Assembly: GCA_000432775.1 (NCBI GenBank)
Contig: HF990327.1
Span: forward strand, 1 to 10,007
DNA length: 10,007 nt
Reading direction: 5' to 3'
Source of the DNA: Alistipes sp. CAG:831
Lineage (GTDB): Bacteria > Bacteroidota > Bacteroidia > Bacteroidales > UBA932
A program made the translations under genes and the position numbers. Shown piece by piece: positions 1-5,491 of the stretch; position 1 is the first letter of the stretch; every line of letters begins with the position of its first letter. A model generated the notes under the pieces. The model was not told the origin of the DNA. It saw only the letters and a list, made by a program, of their open reading frames with translations, and ran no database searches.

Positions 1-867
1 GAGGGTATCCGCGCACGTGGTTTCAAGGTGGTGCTGGATGCCGTCAACTCGGTGGGCGGTATAGTGATGCCCCGTCTGCTGGAGGCACTCGGAGTGGAGT
101 GCGTGAAGCTCAACTGCGAGCCTACGGGACAGTTTGCCCACAATCCCGAGCCTCTGCCCTCGCATCTGACGGACCTGTGCTCCCGCGTGGCTTCCGAGAA
201 AGCCGACCTGGGTATTGCGGTGGATCCGGACGTGGACCGTCTGGCACTGGTCTGCGAGGACGGCTCGTTCTTCGGAGAGGAGTACACTCTGGTGTCCGTG
301 GCTGACTACGTGCTCTCACGCCGGCCCGGCCCTACAGTATCGAACCTGTCGTCTTCCCGTGCCCTGCGCGATGTGACCGAGGCTCATGGCTGCACCTATA
401 CAGCCTCTGCTGTGGGTGAGGTCAATGTGACCACCGAGATGAAGCGCACCGGTGCCGTCATCGGAGGCGAGGGCAACGGAGGAGTCATCGTGCCCGACCT
501 GCACTACGGCCGCGACGCTCTTATAGGCACCGCTCTTTTCCTGAGCTCGCTCGTACGCTCCGGCAAGAAGGTGACCGAGGTACGCGCCGGTCTGCCCCAG
601 TATGTGATATCCAAGAACCGCATCGAGCTTTCCGACCGCTCTCTGATAGAGAAGATACTGGAAGAGATAAAGAAACGCTATGCTTCCGAGCGTATCACCG
701 ACATCGACGGGGTGAAGATTGACTTCGACCGTGAAAAGATGTGGGTGCACCTGCGTAAGTCCAACACCGAGCCGATCATCCGCGTGTATTCGGAGGCTGC
801 CGACGAGGCTTCTGCAGAGAAGGTTGCGGCCGAGGTGATGGATATCGCCAGAAAAATAATAGGATAG
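1..867 (+). CDS. glmM: Phosphoglucosamine mutase, C-terminal part (5' end outside window)
   Basis: Alpha-D-phosphohexomutase that by family converts glucosamine-6-phosphate to glucosamine-1-phosphate in the cytoplasm, feeding UDP-GlcNAc for peptidoglycan and LPS. The frame is open from base 1 and stops at TAG 865-867, so 288 codons of a protein usually about 450-460 residues long are present; the catalytic phosphoserine loop lies upstream of the window. Three family loops are visible: the metal-binding DPDVDR (223-240), the sugar-specificity loop GEGNGGVI (466-489), and the C-terminal phosphate-binding loop RKSNTEPIIRVYSEA (754-798). The GEGNGG form, rather than the GEQSGH of E. coli GlmM, is what I recall from Bacteroidota and archaeal enzymes, so a phosphomannomutase or phosphoglucomutase activity cannot be fully excluded. 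A NamZ-like gene follows after 6 nt, consistent with one transcript. Identity as a phosphohexomutase is near certain; the GlmM assignment is strong but inferred. Confidence 0.87.
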   Translation, partial: EGIRARGFKVVLDAVNSVGGIVMPRLLEALGVECVKLNCEPTGQFAHNPEPLPSHLTDLCSRVASEKADLGIAVDPDVDRLALVCEDGSFFGEEYTLVSVADYVLSRRPGPTVSNLSSSRALRDVTEAHGCTYTASAVGEVNVTTEMKRTGAVIGGEGNGGVIVPDLHYGRDALIGTALFLSSLVRSGKKVTEVRAGLPQYVISKNRIELSDRSLIEKILEEIKKRYASERITDIDGVKIDFDREKMWVHLRKSNTEPIIRVYSEAADEASAEKVAAEVMDIARKIIG

Positions 868-873
868 GGCGGT

Positions 874-2049
874 ATGTTCTCATTCAGGACCACACCGCTC
901 GACCGTCAGGAGGATCTGGTGCTGCGCCGGGGGTCCCTGGCCGTGCTGTGCAATCAGTCGGCCTGGGACCCGGAGCGGCAGGAGTATCTCTTCGAGAGCC
1001 TGTACCGCAACGGGAGGCTGCGCAAGGTGCTTTTCCCTGCGGACGGCATCTTCGGAGAGAAACCCGACAGGTCGCTGGGCGAGGCTCCCGTGTACGCCTC
1101 CCTGGGACTGGACGACTGCCTGTTCGTGCCTCTGCACACCGGTCCTTCCGGAGAGCTTGTCATGGATGCCGGGGTGCTGGAGGATGTGGACGCCCTCATC
1201 ATCGAGTATCAGGATACGGGCTCGAGGTATGATTCCCTGACAGCCCTTCTCTACGAGATATTCCAGCTGATACATCACAGCGGACTGTCTCTGTCGGTCT
1301 ACATTCTCGACAGGGAGAATATCTGCGGACGCTCGGTGGAGGGAACGACCCTGTGTCCCGGCAGTTCGGAAGCTGCGGGCATAGAGGGCATCCCTCACCG
1401 GCACGGCCTTACGCTGGGAGAACTGGCCAACCTCTTCTATTCCGAGATAGGAGCCAGGTTCCCCCTGCACATTATCTCGTATATGGTTCGCCCCGCCACC
1501 CAGTACCTGATGCCGTGGAGTATCCCGCCGCGTCAGGATGTGCCGGGACTGTTCACTTCCAATTTCTATTGCGGCATGGTCCTCCTGTCGGGTACCGACC
1601 TGAGCTTCGGGGAGGGTACGGCGCGTCCCTACGAGCTGTTCGGCGCTCCCTACATGGACCGGTATCTGAGGGAGGGAAATGACCTCGGAGGTCTGTCCGA
1701 CACCGGAGTGTTCCTCCGCCGGACTGTGTTCTCGCCCCGCTTCGGCCGCTGGAAGGACCGGAGCTGCTACGGTTTCCAGATGCTCCCCCGTCCCGGCGTT
1801 CCCTATCATTCGGTGGCCCATGCCCTGCGTATCATGCGCCGGCTTGTGGAGGACGGGACAGGAGTGGATATCTCGGGGCTTCCGGCAGTGCTCGGAGACG
1901 AGGTCATGACCGCCTATGTCACCGGCGGCATTTCCTGGAGCGGGCTTTTCGAGCATATCAAGGTAGAGGAACAGAAGTGGATCCGCAAGGCCCGCCGCTA
2001 TATGCTCTACGACGACCAGCTGACGAGGGTGAAAAATCCAGGAGTCTGA
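874..2049 (+). CDS. DUF1343 / NamZ-like protein (exo-beta-N-acetylmuramidase family), probably divergent
   Basis: 391 residues, a normal length for the DUF1343 (NamZ) family, whose characterised members release terminal MurNAc from peptidoglycan fragments. Family landmarks in order: N-terminal strand with CNQSA (residues 26-30), EYQDTGSR (111-118, usually DIQDVGAR), LDREN (145-149, usually LDRPN), HGLTLGEL (177-184), and FGEGTARPYELFGAPYMD (245-262). Two things are odd. The usual PEHG motif, which carries the glutamate proposed as catalytic, reads PADG at residues 55-58 (1036-1047). There is also no signal peptide: the glmM TAG at 865-867 is in the same frame two codons upstream, so the start cannot move left, and the conserved N-terminal strand begins near residue 20. 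Most family members I know of are exported. The protein is therefore either a cytoplasmic cell-wall recycling enzyme with altered chemistry or a non-catalytic relative. Family membership is firm; activity is uncertain. No Shine-Dalgarno is obvious. Confidence 0.82.
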   Translation: MFSFRTTPLDRQEDLVLRRGSLAVLCNQSAWDPERQEYLFESLYRNGRLRKVLFPADGIFGEKPDRSLGEAPVYASLGLDDCLFVPLHTGPSGELVMDAGVLEDVDALIIEYQDTGSRYDSLTALLYEIFQLIHHSGLSLSVYILDRENICGRSVEGTTLCPGSSEAAGIEGIPHRHGLTLGELANLFYSEIGARFPLHIISYMVRPATQYLMPWSIPPRQDVPGLFTSNFYCGMVLLSGTDLSFGEGTARPYELFGAPYMDRYLREGNDLGGLSDTGVFLRRTVFSPRFGRWKDRSCYGFQMLPRPGVPYHSVAHALRIMRRLVEDGTGVDISGLPAVLGDEVMTAYVTGGISWSGLFEHIKVEEQKWIRKARRYMLYDDQLTRVKNPGV

Positions 2050-2065
2050 ATATGACGCGGAAAAA

Positions 2066-2097
2066 TTTGGGAGTCAGAGAAATTATACATACTTTTG
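2066..2097 (+). promoter_or_regulatory. Bacteroidota-type promoter of rpmE2
   Basis: A TTTG -33 box at 2066-2069 and a TACTTTTG -7 box (TAnnTTTG) at 2090-2097 are separated by 20 nt, which fits the consensus for the Bacteroidota primary sigma factor. Transcription should begin a few nucleotides downstream, leaving an AT-rich leader of about 35 nt before the ATG at 2140 and no Shine-Dalgarno. The -33 box lies only 16 nt after the stop of the preceding gene. Confidence 0.82.
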
Positions 2098-2139
2098 CGG
2101 TCCGAATTTGATTAGACAATTTATAAACACTCAAACACG

Positions 2140-2391
2140 ATGAAAAAAGGTATACATCCCGAATCCTACCGTCTTGTAGCTTTCAAGGATATGTCCAATG
2201 AGCATGTGTTCATCACCCGCTCCTGTGTCAACACCAGGGAGACCATCGACATCGAGGGCGTGACCTATCCCCTCGTAAAGGTCGAGATTTCCAACACCTC
2301 CCATCCTTTCTATACAGGAAAGATGAAACTCGTCGACACCGCCGGCCGCGTGGACAAATTCTACCAGCGCTACAAGAACCGCCAGAAGTAA
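2140..2391 (+). CDS. rpmE2: 50S ribosomal protein L31 type B (bL31, zinc-independent)
   Basis: 83-residue ribosomal protein of the large subunit, located at the central protuberance and involved in bridging the subunits. The N-terminus MKKGIHPESYRLVAFKD and the C-terminal SNTSHPFYTGKMKLVDTAGRVDKF segment (shortened here in meaning to its core HPFYTGK at about residues 59-65) are diagnostic. It has the longer type B form and lacks the CxxC zinc ligands of type A; the only cysteine is in the SCVNTRET segment near residue 29. In many bacteria type B copies serve when zinc is short, but in Bacteroidota this type is commonly the main copy, so zinc regulation should not be assumed; I see no Zur-like palindrome in the promoter region. 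It has its own promoter and its own terminator, so it is a single-gene unit. Identification is secure. Confidence 0.96.
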   Translation: MKKGIHPESYRLVAFKDMSNEHVFITRSCVNTRETIDIEGVTYPLVKVEISNTSHPFYTGKMKLVDTAGRVDKFYQRYKNRQK

Positions 2392-2440
2392 TCCCGTACC
2401 CGCTCCCGCAGACGGGCGGAGAACTTCTCCAACAATATCG

Positions 2441-2481
2441 ATTCCGACAGACACCCCTCCGGTTGGCTGTCGGAATTTTTT
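2441..2481 (+). terminator. Intrinsic terminator of rpmE2
   Basis: A perfect 10-bp stem pairs ATTCCGACAG (2441-2450) with CTGTCGGAAT (2467-2476) around a 16-nt loop, followed by a run of T at 2476-2481. It lies 50 nt after the rpmE2 stop and 4 nt from the stop of the convergent NusG-like gene. Read leftward the same hairpin has no T run, so it is a clear terminator only for the rightward transcript. Confidence 0.85.
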
Positions 2482-2484
2482 ATG

Positions 2485-3009
2485 TTATTTCCCGACCATC
2501 TCCTTGTCGATGCGCAGCTCGGCGCAGACGGTGAGGTTGCCGATAGATTCGAGGGTGAGGTAGATGAAGCGGTTGTCGATCTTGGTGACGCGGCCGGTAC
2601 GTTTCTCGAAGGGACCTCCGAGGATGCGTACCATGTCGCCCTCCGAGATGATGCGGCTCTGGTCGACCACTATGAGGAACTTGTGGATCTCCTCGATCTC
2701 TGAGTCCCGGATCACAGCCGGCTCGCCGCAGTAGTAGACGGGACATGCCACCCCCTCTACCGAGGCGAATTTGCTGAGCTGGGCCCTGGTACAGTGTATG
2801 AATACGTAGGAGCGGTACAGGGGGACCTCCACTGTCTTGACCCGGTCGGACCACTTGCGCTTCTCCCGGTACAGGGGCAGGAACACTTCCGCGCCCATGA
2901 GTGTGAGCCGCCGCTCCACGGCTTTCTCGGCCCTGGAGGCGGTGTACAGCACGTACCATCTTACGGGCTGGGACTTGAGCACTCTGGGTGCAGGGGTGTC
3001 CTGACTCAT
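2485..3009 (-). CDS. NusG/UpxY-like transcription elongation (antitermination) factor
   Basis: 174-residue protein with a NusG N-terminal domain (about residues 17-115) starting RWYVLYTASRAEKAV and including LPLYREKRKWSDR (44-56) and EVPLYRSYVF (61-70), then a KOW motif EGDMVRILGGPFEKRTGRV (123-141). The WSDR/KK-VEVPL pattern is that of UpxY-type specialised NusG paralogues of Bacteroidota, which bind RNA polymerase and suppress early termination in target operons, classically capsule loci. The start was set at 3009 because its ATG overlaps the stop of the upstream sirtuin gene (ATGA) and because sequence further upstream in this frame has no NusG similarity. Unlike typical UpxY genes it is not at the head of a polysaccharide operon: it is last in an operon and the next gene downstream is convergent rpmE2. 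The housekeeping nusG is normally beside secE and rplK, which argues that this is a paralogue. Its target is unknown. Confidence 0.87.
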   Translation of the reverse strand: MSQDTPAPRVLKSQPVRWYVLYTASRAEKAVERRLTLMGAEVFLPLYREKRKWSDRVKTVEVPLYRSYVFIHCTRAQLSKFASVEGVACPVYYCGEPAVIRDSEIEEIHKFLIVVDQSRIISEGDMVRILGGPFEKRTGRVTKIDNRFIYLTLESIGNLTVCAELRIDKEMVGK

Positions 3010-3692
3010 TTGAGAGAGGGTACTAGGTCCAGGAACCTGCGCATGCCGGCTGTCGCCACGTCCTGAATCTGGGTGTAATACTTGTAGCCTACGTGGATGG
3101 GTTTGGGGTCCACCAGGTAGAGGGGCACTCCGTGACGCACGTAGTTGACCAGTCCGGCAGCCGGATAGACTACCAGTGATGTGCCGATGACCAGCAGTAT
3201 GTCGCACTCCGACACTATCTCCGCGGCAGGCTCGATCATGGGGACGGCCTCTCCGAACCAGACGATGTCCGGTCGGAGCTGCTCGCCCCTGTCGTCGAGG
3301 TCCCCGAGGTGTATGTCGCTGTAGCCTATATCGTAGACGGGCTTGGGCGACTTCTCGCCGCGGGCCTTGGTGATCTCCCCGTGAAGGTGGATGACCTTGG
3401 AGGAGCCGGCCCGCTCGTGGAGATTGTCTATGTTCTGTGTTATGACAGTGACGTCGAAGTCCTTCTCCAGGGCGGCGATGATGCGGTGGGCCTCATTGGG
3501 CTGCCGTGTCCGTATGTCCCGGCGGCGTGCATTGTAGAAGTCCAGAACCAGACCGGGGTTGCGGTACCAGCCCTCGATGGAGGCCACTTCCTCCACCGGG
3601 TACTGTTCCCACATTCCGTCCGAGTCGCGGAAGGTGTTGATTCCGCTTTCCTTGCTCACTCCTGCTCCGGAGAGTACTGCCAGTTTCTTCAT
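3006..3692 (-). CDS. cobB: Sir2-family NAD-dependent protein deacylase (CobB/SIRT5-like)
   Basis: 228-residue sirtuin, expected to remove acetyl or acyl groups from lysines using NAD+, producing nicotinamide and O-acyl-ADP-ribose. Visible motifs: GAGVSKESGIN at residues 9-19 (NAD-binding Rossmann loop), TQNIDNLHERAG (85-96), catalytic His104 in HLHGE, RPDIVWFGEAVP, and GTSLVVYPAAG. Tyr53 and Arg56 in FYNARRR match the Tyr/Arg pair that lets E. coli CobB and SIRT5 accept succinyl or malonyl groups. The four zinc-binding cysteines of most sirtuins are absent: the small domain between His104 and WFGEAVP contains no cysteine, as I recall for Bacteroidota homologues. The gene is second in its operon, 7 nt after the ATPase stop and overlapping the NusG-like start by 4 nt, so translation of the two is probably coupled. 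Sirtuin identity is certain; desuccinylase ability is inferred. Confidence 0.93.
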   Translation of the reverse strand: MKKLAVLSGAGVSKESGINTFRDSDGMWEQYPVEEVASIEGWYRNPGLVLDFYNARRRDIRTRQPNEAHRIIAALEKDFDVTVITQNIDNLHERAGSSKVIHLHGEITKARGEKSPKPVYDIGYSDIHLGDLDDRGEQLRPDIVWFGEAVPMIEPAAEIVSECDILLVIGTSLVVYPAAGLVNYVRHGVPLYLVDPKPIHVGYKYYTQIQDVATAGMRRFLDLVPSLK

Positions 3693-3699
3693 GTCTGCT

Positions 3700-4671
3700 C
3701 TATTGTCTGTATGTTTTTCCTGTCTTGAAGTAGAACCTGTCCAGCCATACCTTGAATATAGGGTCTATGATATGCGGAATGTCCTGTGCGTCGAAGACCA
3801 CTACCTCTTTCTTTGTGAGCGCCTCTTTCAGGCGATGGACATTTGCCGATGAGTTGAGGTGATAGGTGTTGATGGTGGAAGTGGCGCTTACCTTGGTCAC
3901 TCCGTCGAAGATGGCTCTCAACAGATAGACCTGGTAGCGGCTCAGCCCGTCGGTTATGTCCTGGAATCTGGGGGTGTGGGCATATAGCAGCGAGTCTATG
4001 GCCTCTTCCAGAAGGCTGTCGGTCAGGTATCCCTTGGTGAGGTTGAAACAGCTGTTGGCTATCTGCCAGATATACCAGGGATGTCCGTCGGTGATACTGT
4101 ATATGCGTTCGGTCTGGTACTGTTCCACTACTCTTCCTACACGCAGGAAGGTCTTGATTATATGCTCTGATATCAGATTCTCGTCAATGGGGGACAGGGG
4201 AACCCTCTCGTAGAGGCGGTAGAAGTATTTCTTCTCTTCGAATATGTATTTCATGGCATTGATCTTGGAACCTGATACTATGTATGCAGGTCCGTCCTGT
4301 TTCTGCCATTCCTTTTCCAAAGTGCGGATCAGTCTGTCGCAGCCGTCAAGCCTGAGCAGGTTCTGGAACTCGTCGATGCATACTATAGGTCTTGGGGATG
4401 CCGGCAAGGACAAGATGTCTTCAAGAATTCGTGAACAATCCTCAGTGTCGATGGTGTTGAGGAGACTGATGCGGAAGATACGGTACCCGGAATCATGCTC
4501 GTAACGGCTCAGAGCCGCGTTGATGAGGGACTGTTTCCCGGTACGGGGAGGCTCGTAGATGACGGCATGTCTGCCATCTGCGATAATGGATACGAGCTGG
4601 CTGACGTCCTTTTTCCTTGAGAGAAAGTCGCTGCCAGTGGCGATGGTGTTGTGTGTAAATGGGGATTCCAT
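3700..4671 (-). CDS. P-loop ATPase (archaeal-type AAA/STAND-like ATP-binding protein)
   Basis: 323-residue predicted ATPase, first gene of the leftward operon. Walker A is YEPPRTGKQS at residues 39-48, with Gln47 in place of the usual Ser/Thr after Lys46 and Glu40 in place of the first glycine. Walker B is IVCIDEFQ (96-103), and VSGSK (133-137) looks like the sensor region. The C-terminal third (about 240-323) resembles the winged-helix and DPIFKVWLDRF tail of the ATPase family first described in archaea (PF01637/DUF234-like). No membrane segment or nuclease motif is visible. Such proteins are often orphan genes with unknown partners; no function should be assumed. Sampled stretches of this gene run at 42-48% GC, against about 68-70% in stretches of sir2 and the NamZ-like gene, which suggests a different origin or separate transfer. 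Family placement is from memory of motifs, not a search. Confidence 0.72.
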   Translation of the reverse strand: MESPFTHNTIATGSDFLSRKKDVSQLVSIIADGRHAVIYEPPRTGKQSLINAALSRYEHDSGYRIFRISLLNTIDTEDCSRILEDILSLPASPRPIVCIDEFQNLLRLDGCDRLIRTLEKEWQKQDGPAYIVSGSKINAMKYIFEEKKYFYRLYERVPLSPIDENLISEHIIKTFLRVGRVVEQYQTERIYSITDGHPWYIWQIANSCFNLTKGYLTDSLLEEAIDSLLYAHTPRFQDITDGLSRYQVYLLRAIFDGVTKVSATSTINTYHLNSSANVHRLKEALTKKEVVVFDAQDIPHIIDPIFKVWLDRFYFKTGKTYRQ

Positions 4672-4697
4672 GTTGTCATCTTAGTTTTTCGCGGGAG

Positions 4698-4705
4698 CAA
4701 ATTTA
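4698..4705 (-). promoter_or_regulatory. Probable -7 box for the ATPase-sirtuin-NusG operon
   Basis: On the minus strand the sequence reads TAAATTTG, a match to TAnnTTTG, about 27 nt upstream of the ATPase ATG at 4671. No TTTG is present at the expected -33 distance, so the promoter may be weaker than the divergent rplU promoter, whose elements start about 30 bp to the right. Confidence 0.55.
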
Positions 4706-4733
4706 TGAAAAAAAGTAAGTTTTTTGATTTTAA

Positions 4734-4765
4734 TTTGTGAAAAATAGTGAAAAGTATTACTTTTG
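4734..4765 (+). promoter_or_regulatory. Bacteroidota-type promoter of rplU-rpmA
   Basis: TTTG at 4734-4737 and TACTTTTG at 4758-4765 are separated by 20 nt, identical in spacing and -7 sequence to the rpmE2 promoter. Surrounding DNA is strongly AT-rich. The predicted start site leaves an untranslated leader of just under 100 nt before the ATG at 4870. Confidence 0.88.
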
Positions 4766-4791
4766 CACTCCTAAAAACAATGATGTAGGTT

Positions 4792-4848
4792 GTTAAGCTA
4801 TTGGAAAAGAGCTGCTTGCAAGTACAGCAGCCGCTTACTGCCGCTAAC
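4792..4848 (+). promoter_or_regulatory. Structured rplU 5' leader, candidate autoregulatory element
   Basis: Inside the untranslated leader, GCTGCT (4811-4816) and AGCAGC (4826-4831) form a 6-bp stem with a 9-nt loop. Next come two near-identical 9-mers in tandem, GCCGCTTAC (4830-4838) and GCCGCTAAC (4840-4848). The upstream GTTAAGC (4792-4798) can pair with either: TAAGC with GCTTA (5 bp), or GTTA-GC with GCTAAC (6 bp with one bulged A). Two alternative outer stems around one inner hairpin are what a binding site for feedback by a ribosomal protein could look like. I do not recognise a named leader family here; folding by eye only. Confidence 0.35.
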
Positions 4849-4869
4849 TTTTAAAATAGATTCAATTAA

Positions 4870-5178
4870 ATGTACGCAATTGTAGACATTGCAGGACAGC
4901 AGATGAAAGTGGAGAAGGGCAAAAAGCTCTTCGTTGCCCGCCTCGAGGGCGAGAAGGGTGCTTCTCTCGATTTCACCAAAGTGCTTCTGACCGATGACAA
5001 CGGTTCGGTCAAGGTAGGAACTCCTTATGTAGACGGAGTTAATGTAAAGGCCACTATCGTGGATCATGTAAAGGCTGACAAAGTTCTGGTCTTCAAGAAG
5101 AGACGTCGTAAAGGCTATCAGAAGCTGAACGGTCACCGCCAGTGTTTAACCCAGATTCTCATCGAAGAGATCGCTTAA
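4870..5178 (+). CDS. rplU: 50S ribosomal protein L21 (bL21)
   Basis: 102-residue large-subunit protein that binds 23S rRNA and neighbours bL20. The N-terminus MYAIVDIAGQQMKVEKGKKL is the usual start of bL21 (YAIV..GGKQ-like strand), and the C-terminal basic stretch KKRRRKGYQKLNGHRQ (about residues 76-91) followed by TQILIEEI is diagnostic. Length is normal. The start at 4870 is supported by homology and by the AT-rich sequence just upstream, with no Shine-Dalgarno, as usual in this phylum. It is first in the conserved rplU-rpmA pair, 20 nt before rpmA, and is driven by the consensus promoter at 4734-4765. The pair is often followed by obgE in other phyla; here a terminator and serS follow instead. 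Confidence 0.97.
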   Translation: MYAIVDIAGQQMKVEKGKKLFVARLEGEKGASLDFTKVLLTDDNGSVKVGTPYVDGVNVKATIVDHVKADKVLVFKKRRRKGYQKLNGHRQCLTQILIEEIA

Positions 5179-5184
5179 TGTAAT

Positions 5185-5190
5185 AGGAGG
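5185..5190 (+). promoter_or_regulatory. Strong Shine-Dalgarno sequence for rpmA
   Basis: A full AGGAGG lies 8 nt before the rpmA ATG at 5199, in an AT-rich setting. Bacteroidota genes rarely carry such a site and no other gene in the window has one this good, so it probably boosts or separately sets bL27 translation within the bicistronic message. Confidence 0.75.
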
Positions 5191-5198
5191 AAATACTT

Positions 5199-5462
5199 AT
5201 GGCTCACAAAAAAGGTGTCGGTAGTTCTAAGAACGGTCGTGAATCACATAGCAAACGACTTGGACTGAAGCTTTTCGGCGGCCAGATGGCCAAGGCCGGC
5301 AACATCCTCGTACGTCAGAGGGGAACAGTCCACTATCCCGGTAAGAACGTAGGTATGGGCAAGGACCATACTCTGTATGCTCTCGTGGACGGAGTGGTGA
5401 CATTCCGCAAGACCAGGGAGAACAAGTCCTTCGTATCCGTACTGCCTCCTGTGGCTGAGTAA
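5199..5462 (+). CDS. rpmA: 50S ribosomal protein L27 (bL27)
   Basis: 87-residue large-subunit protein whose N-terminal tail reaches the peptidyl-transferase centre. The sequence MAHKKGVGSSKNGRESHSKR at the N-terminus, LGLKLFGGQ, and the VRQRGTVHYPGKNVGMGKDH core (roughly residues 38-57) are textbook for the family. The AHKKG tail begins directly after the initiator methionine, so there is no cleavable N-terminal extension of the Firmicutes type. The gene is co-transcribed with rplU and ends 29 nt before an intrinsic terminator. Identification is secure. Confidence 0.97.
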   Translation: MAHKKGVGSSKNGRESHSKRLGLKLFGGQMAKAGNILVRQRGTVHYPGKNVGMGKDHTLYALVDGVVTFRKTRENKSFVSVLPPVAE

Positions 5463-5491
5463 TCATCAGGCCATAAAAGATGTGAAATAAG

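Noticed and set aside
880..1956. Open frame of 358 codons on the minus strand opposite the NamZ-like gene
   Set aside because: The plus-strand protein matches DUF1343 motifs along its length; the antisense product has no domain signal.
2441..2481. Bidirectional terminator serving both rpmE2 and the convergent operon
   Set aside because: The hairpin is shared, but the leftward side is followed by CGATATTGTT rather than a T run, so only the rightward function is supported.
3010..3207. N-terminal extension of the NusG-like protein
   Set aside because: The extra 66 residues are antisense-frame sequence of sir2, rich in Arg/Ser/Pro/His, and unlike any NusG; the ATGA overlap gives the natural start.
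3006..4671. Sirtuin plus ATPase as a known anti-phage system (SIR2-HerA, DSR or Avs-like)
   Set aside because: The sirtuin is a short stand-alone CobB-like deacylase, not a SIR2 effector domain fused to a larger protein. The ATPase lacks HerA or STAND-repeat features, and there is no nuclease or mobile-element context. Kept only as a loose analogy.
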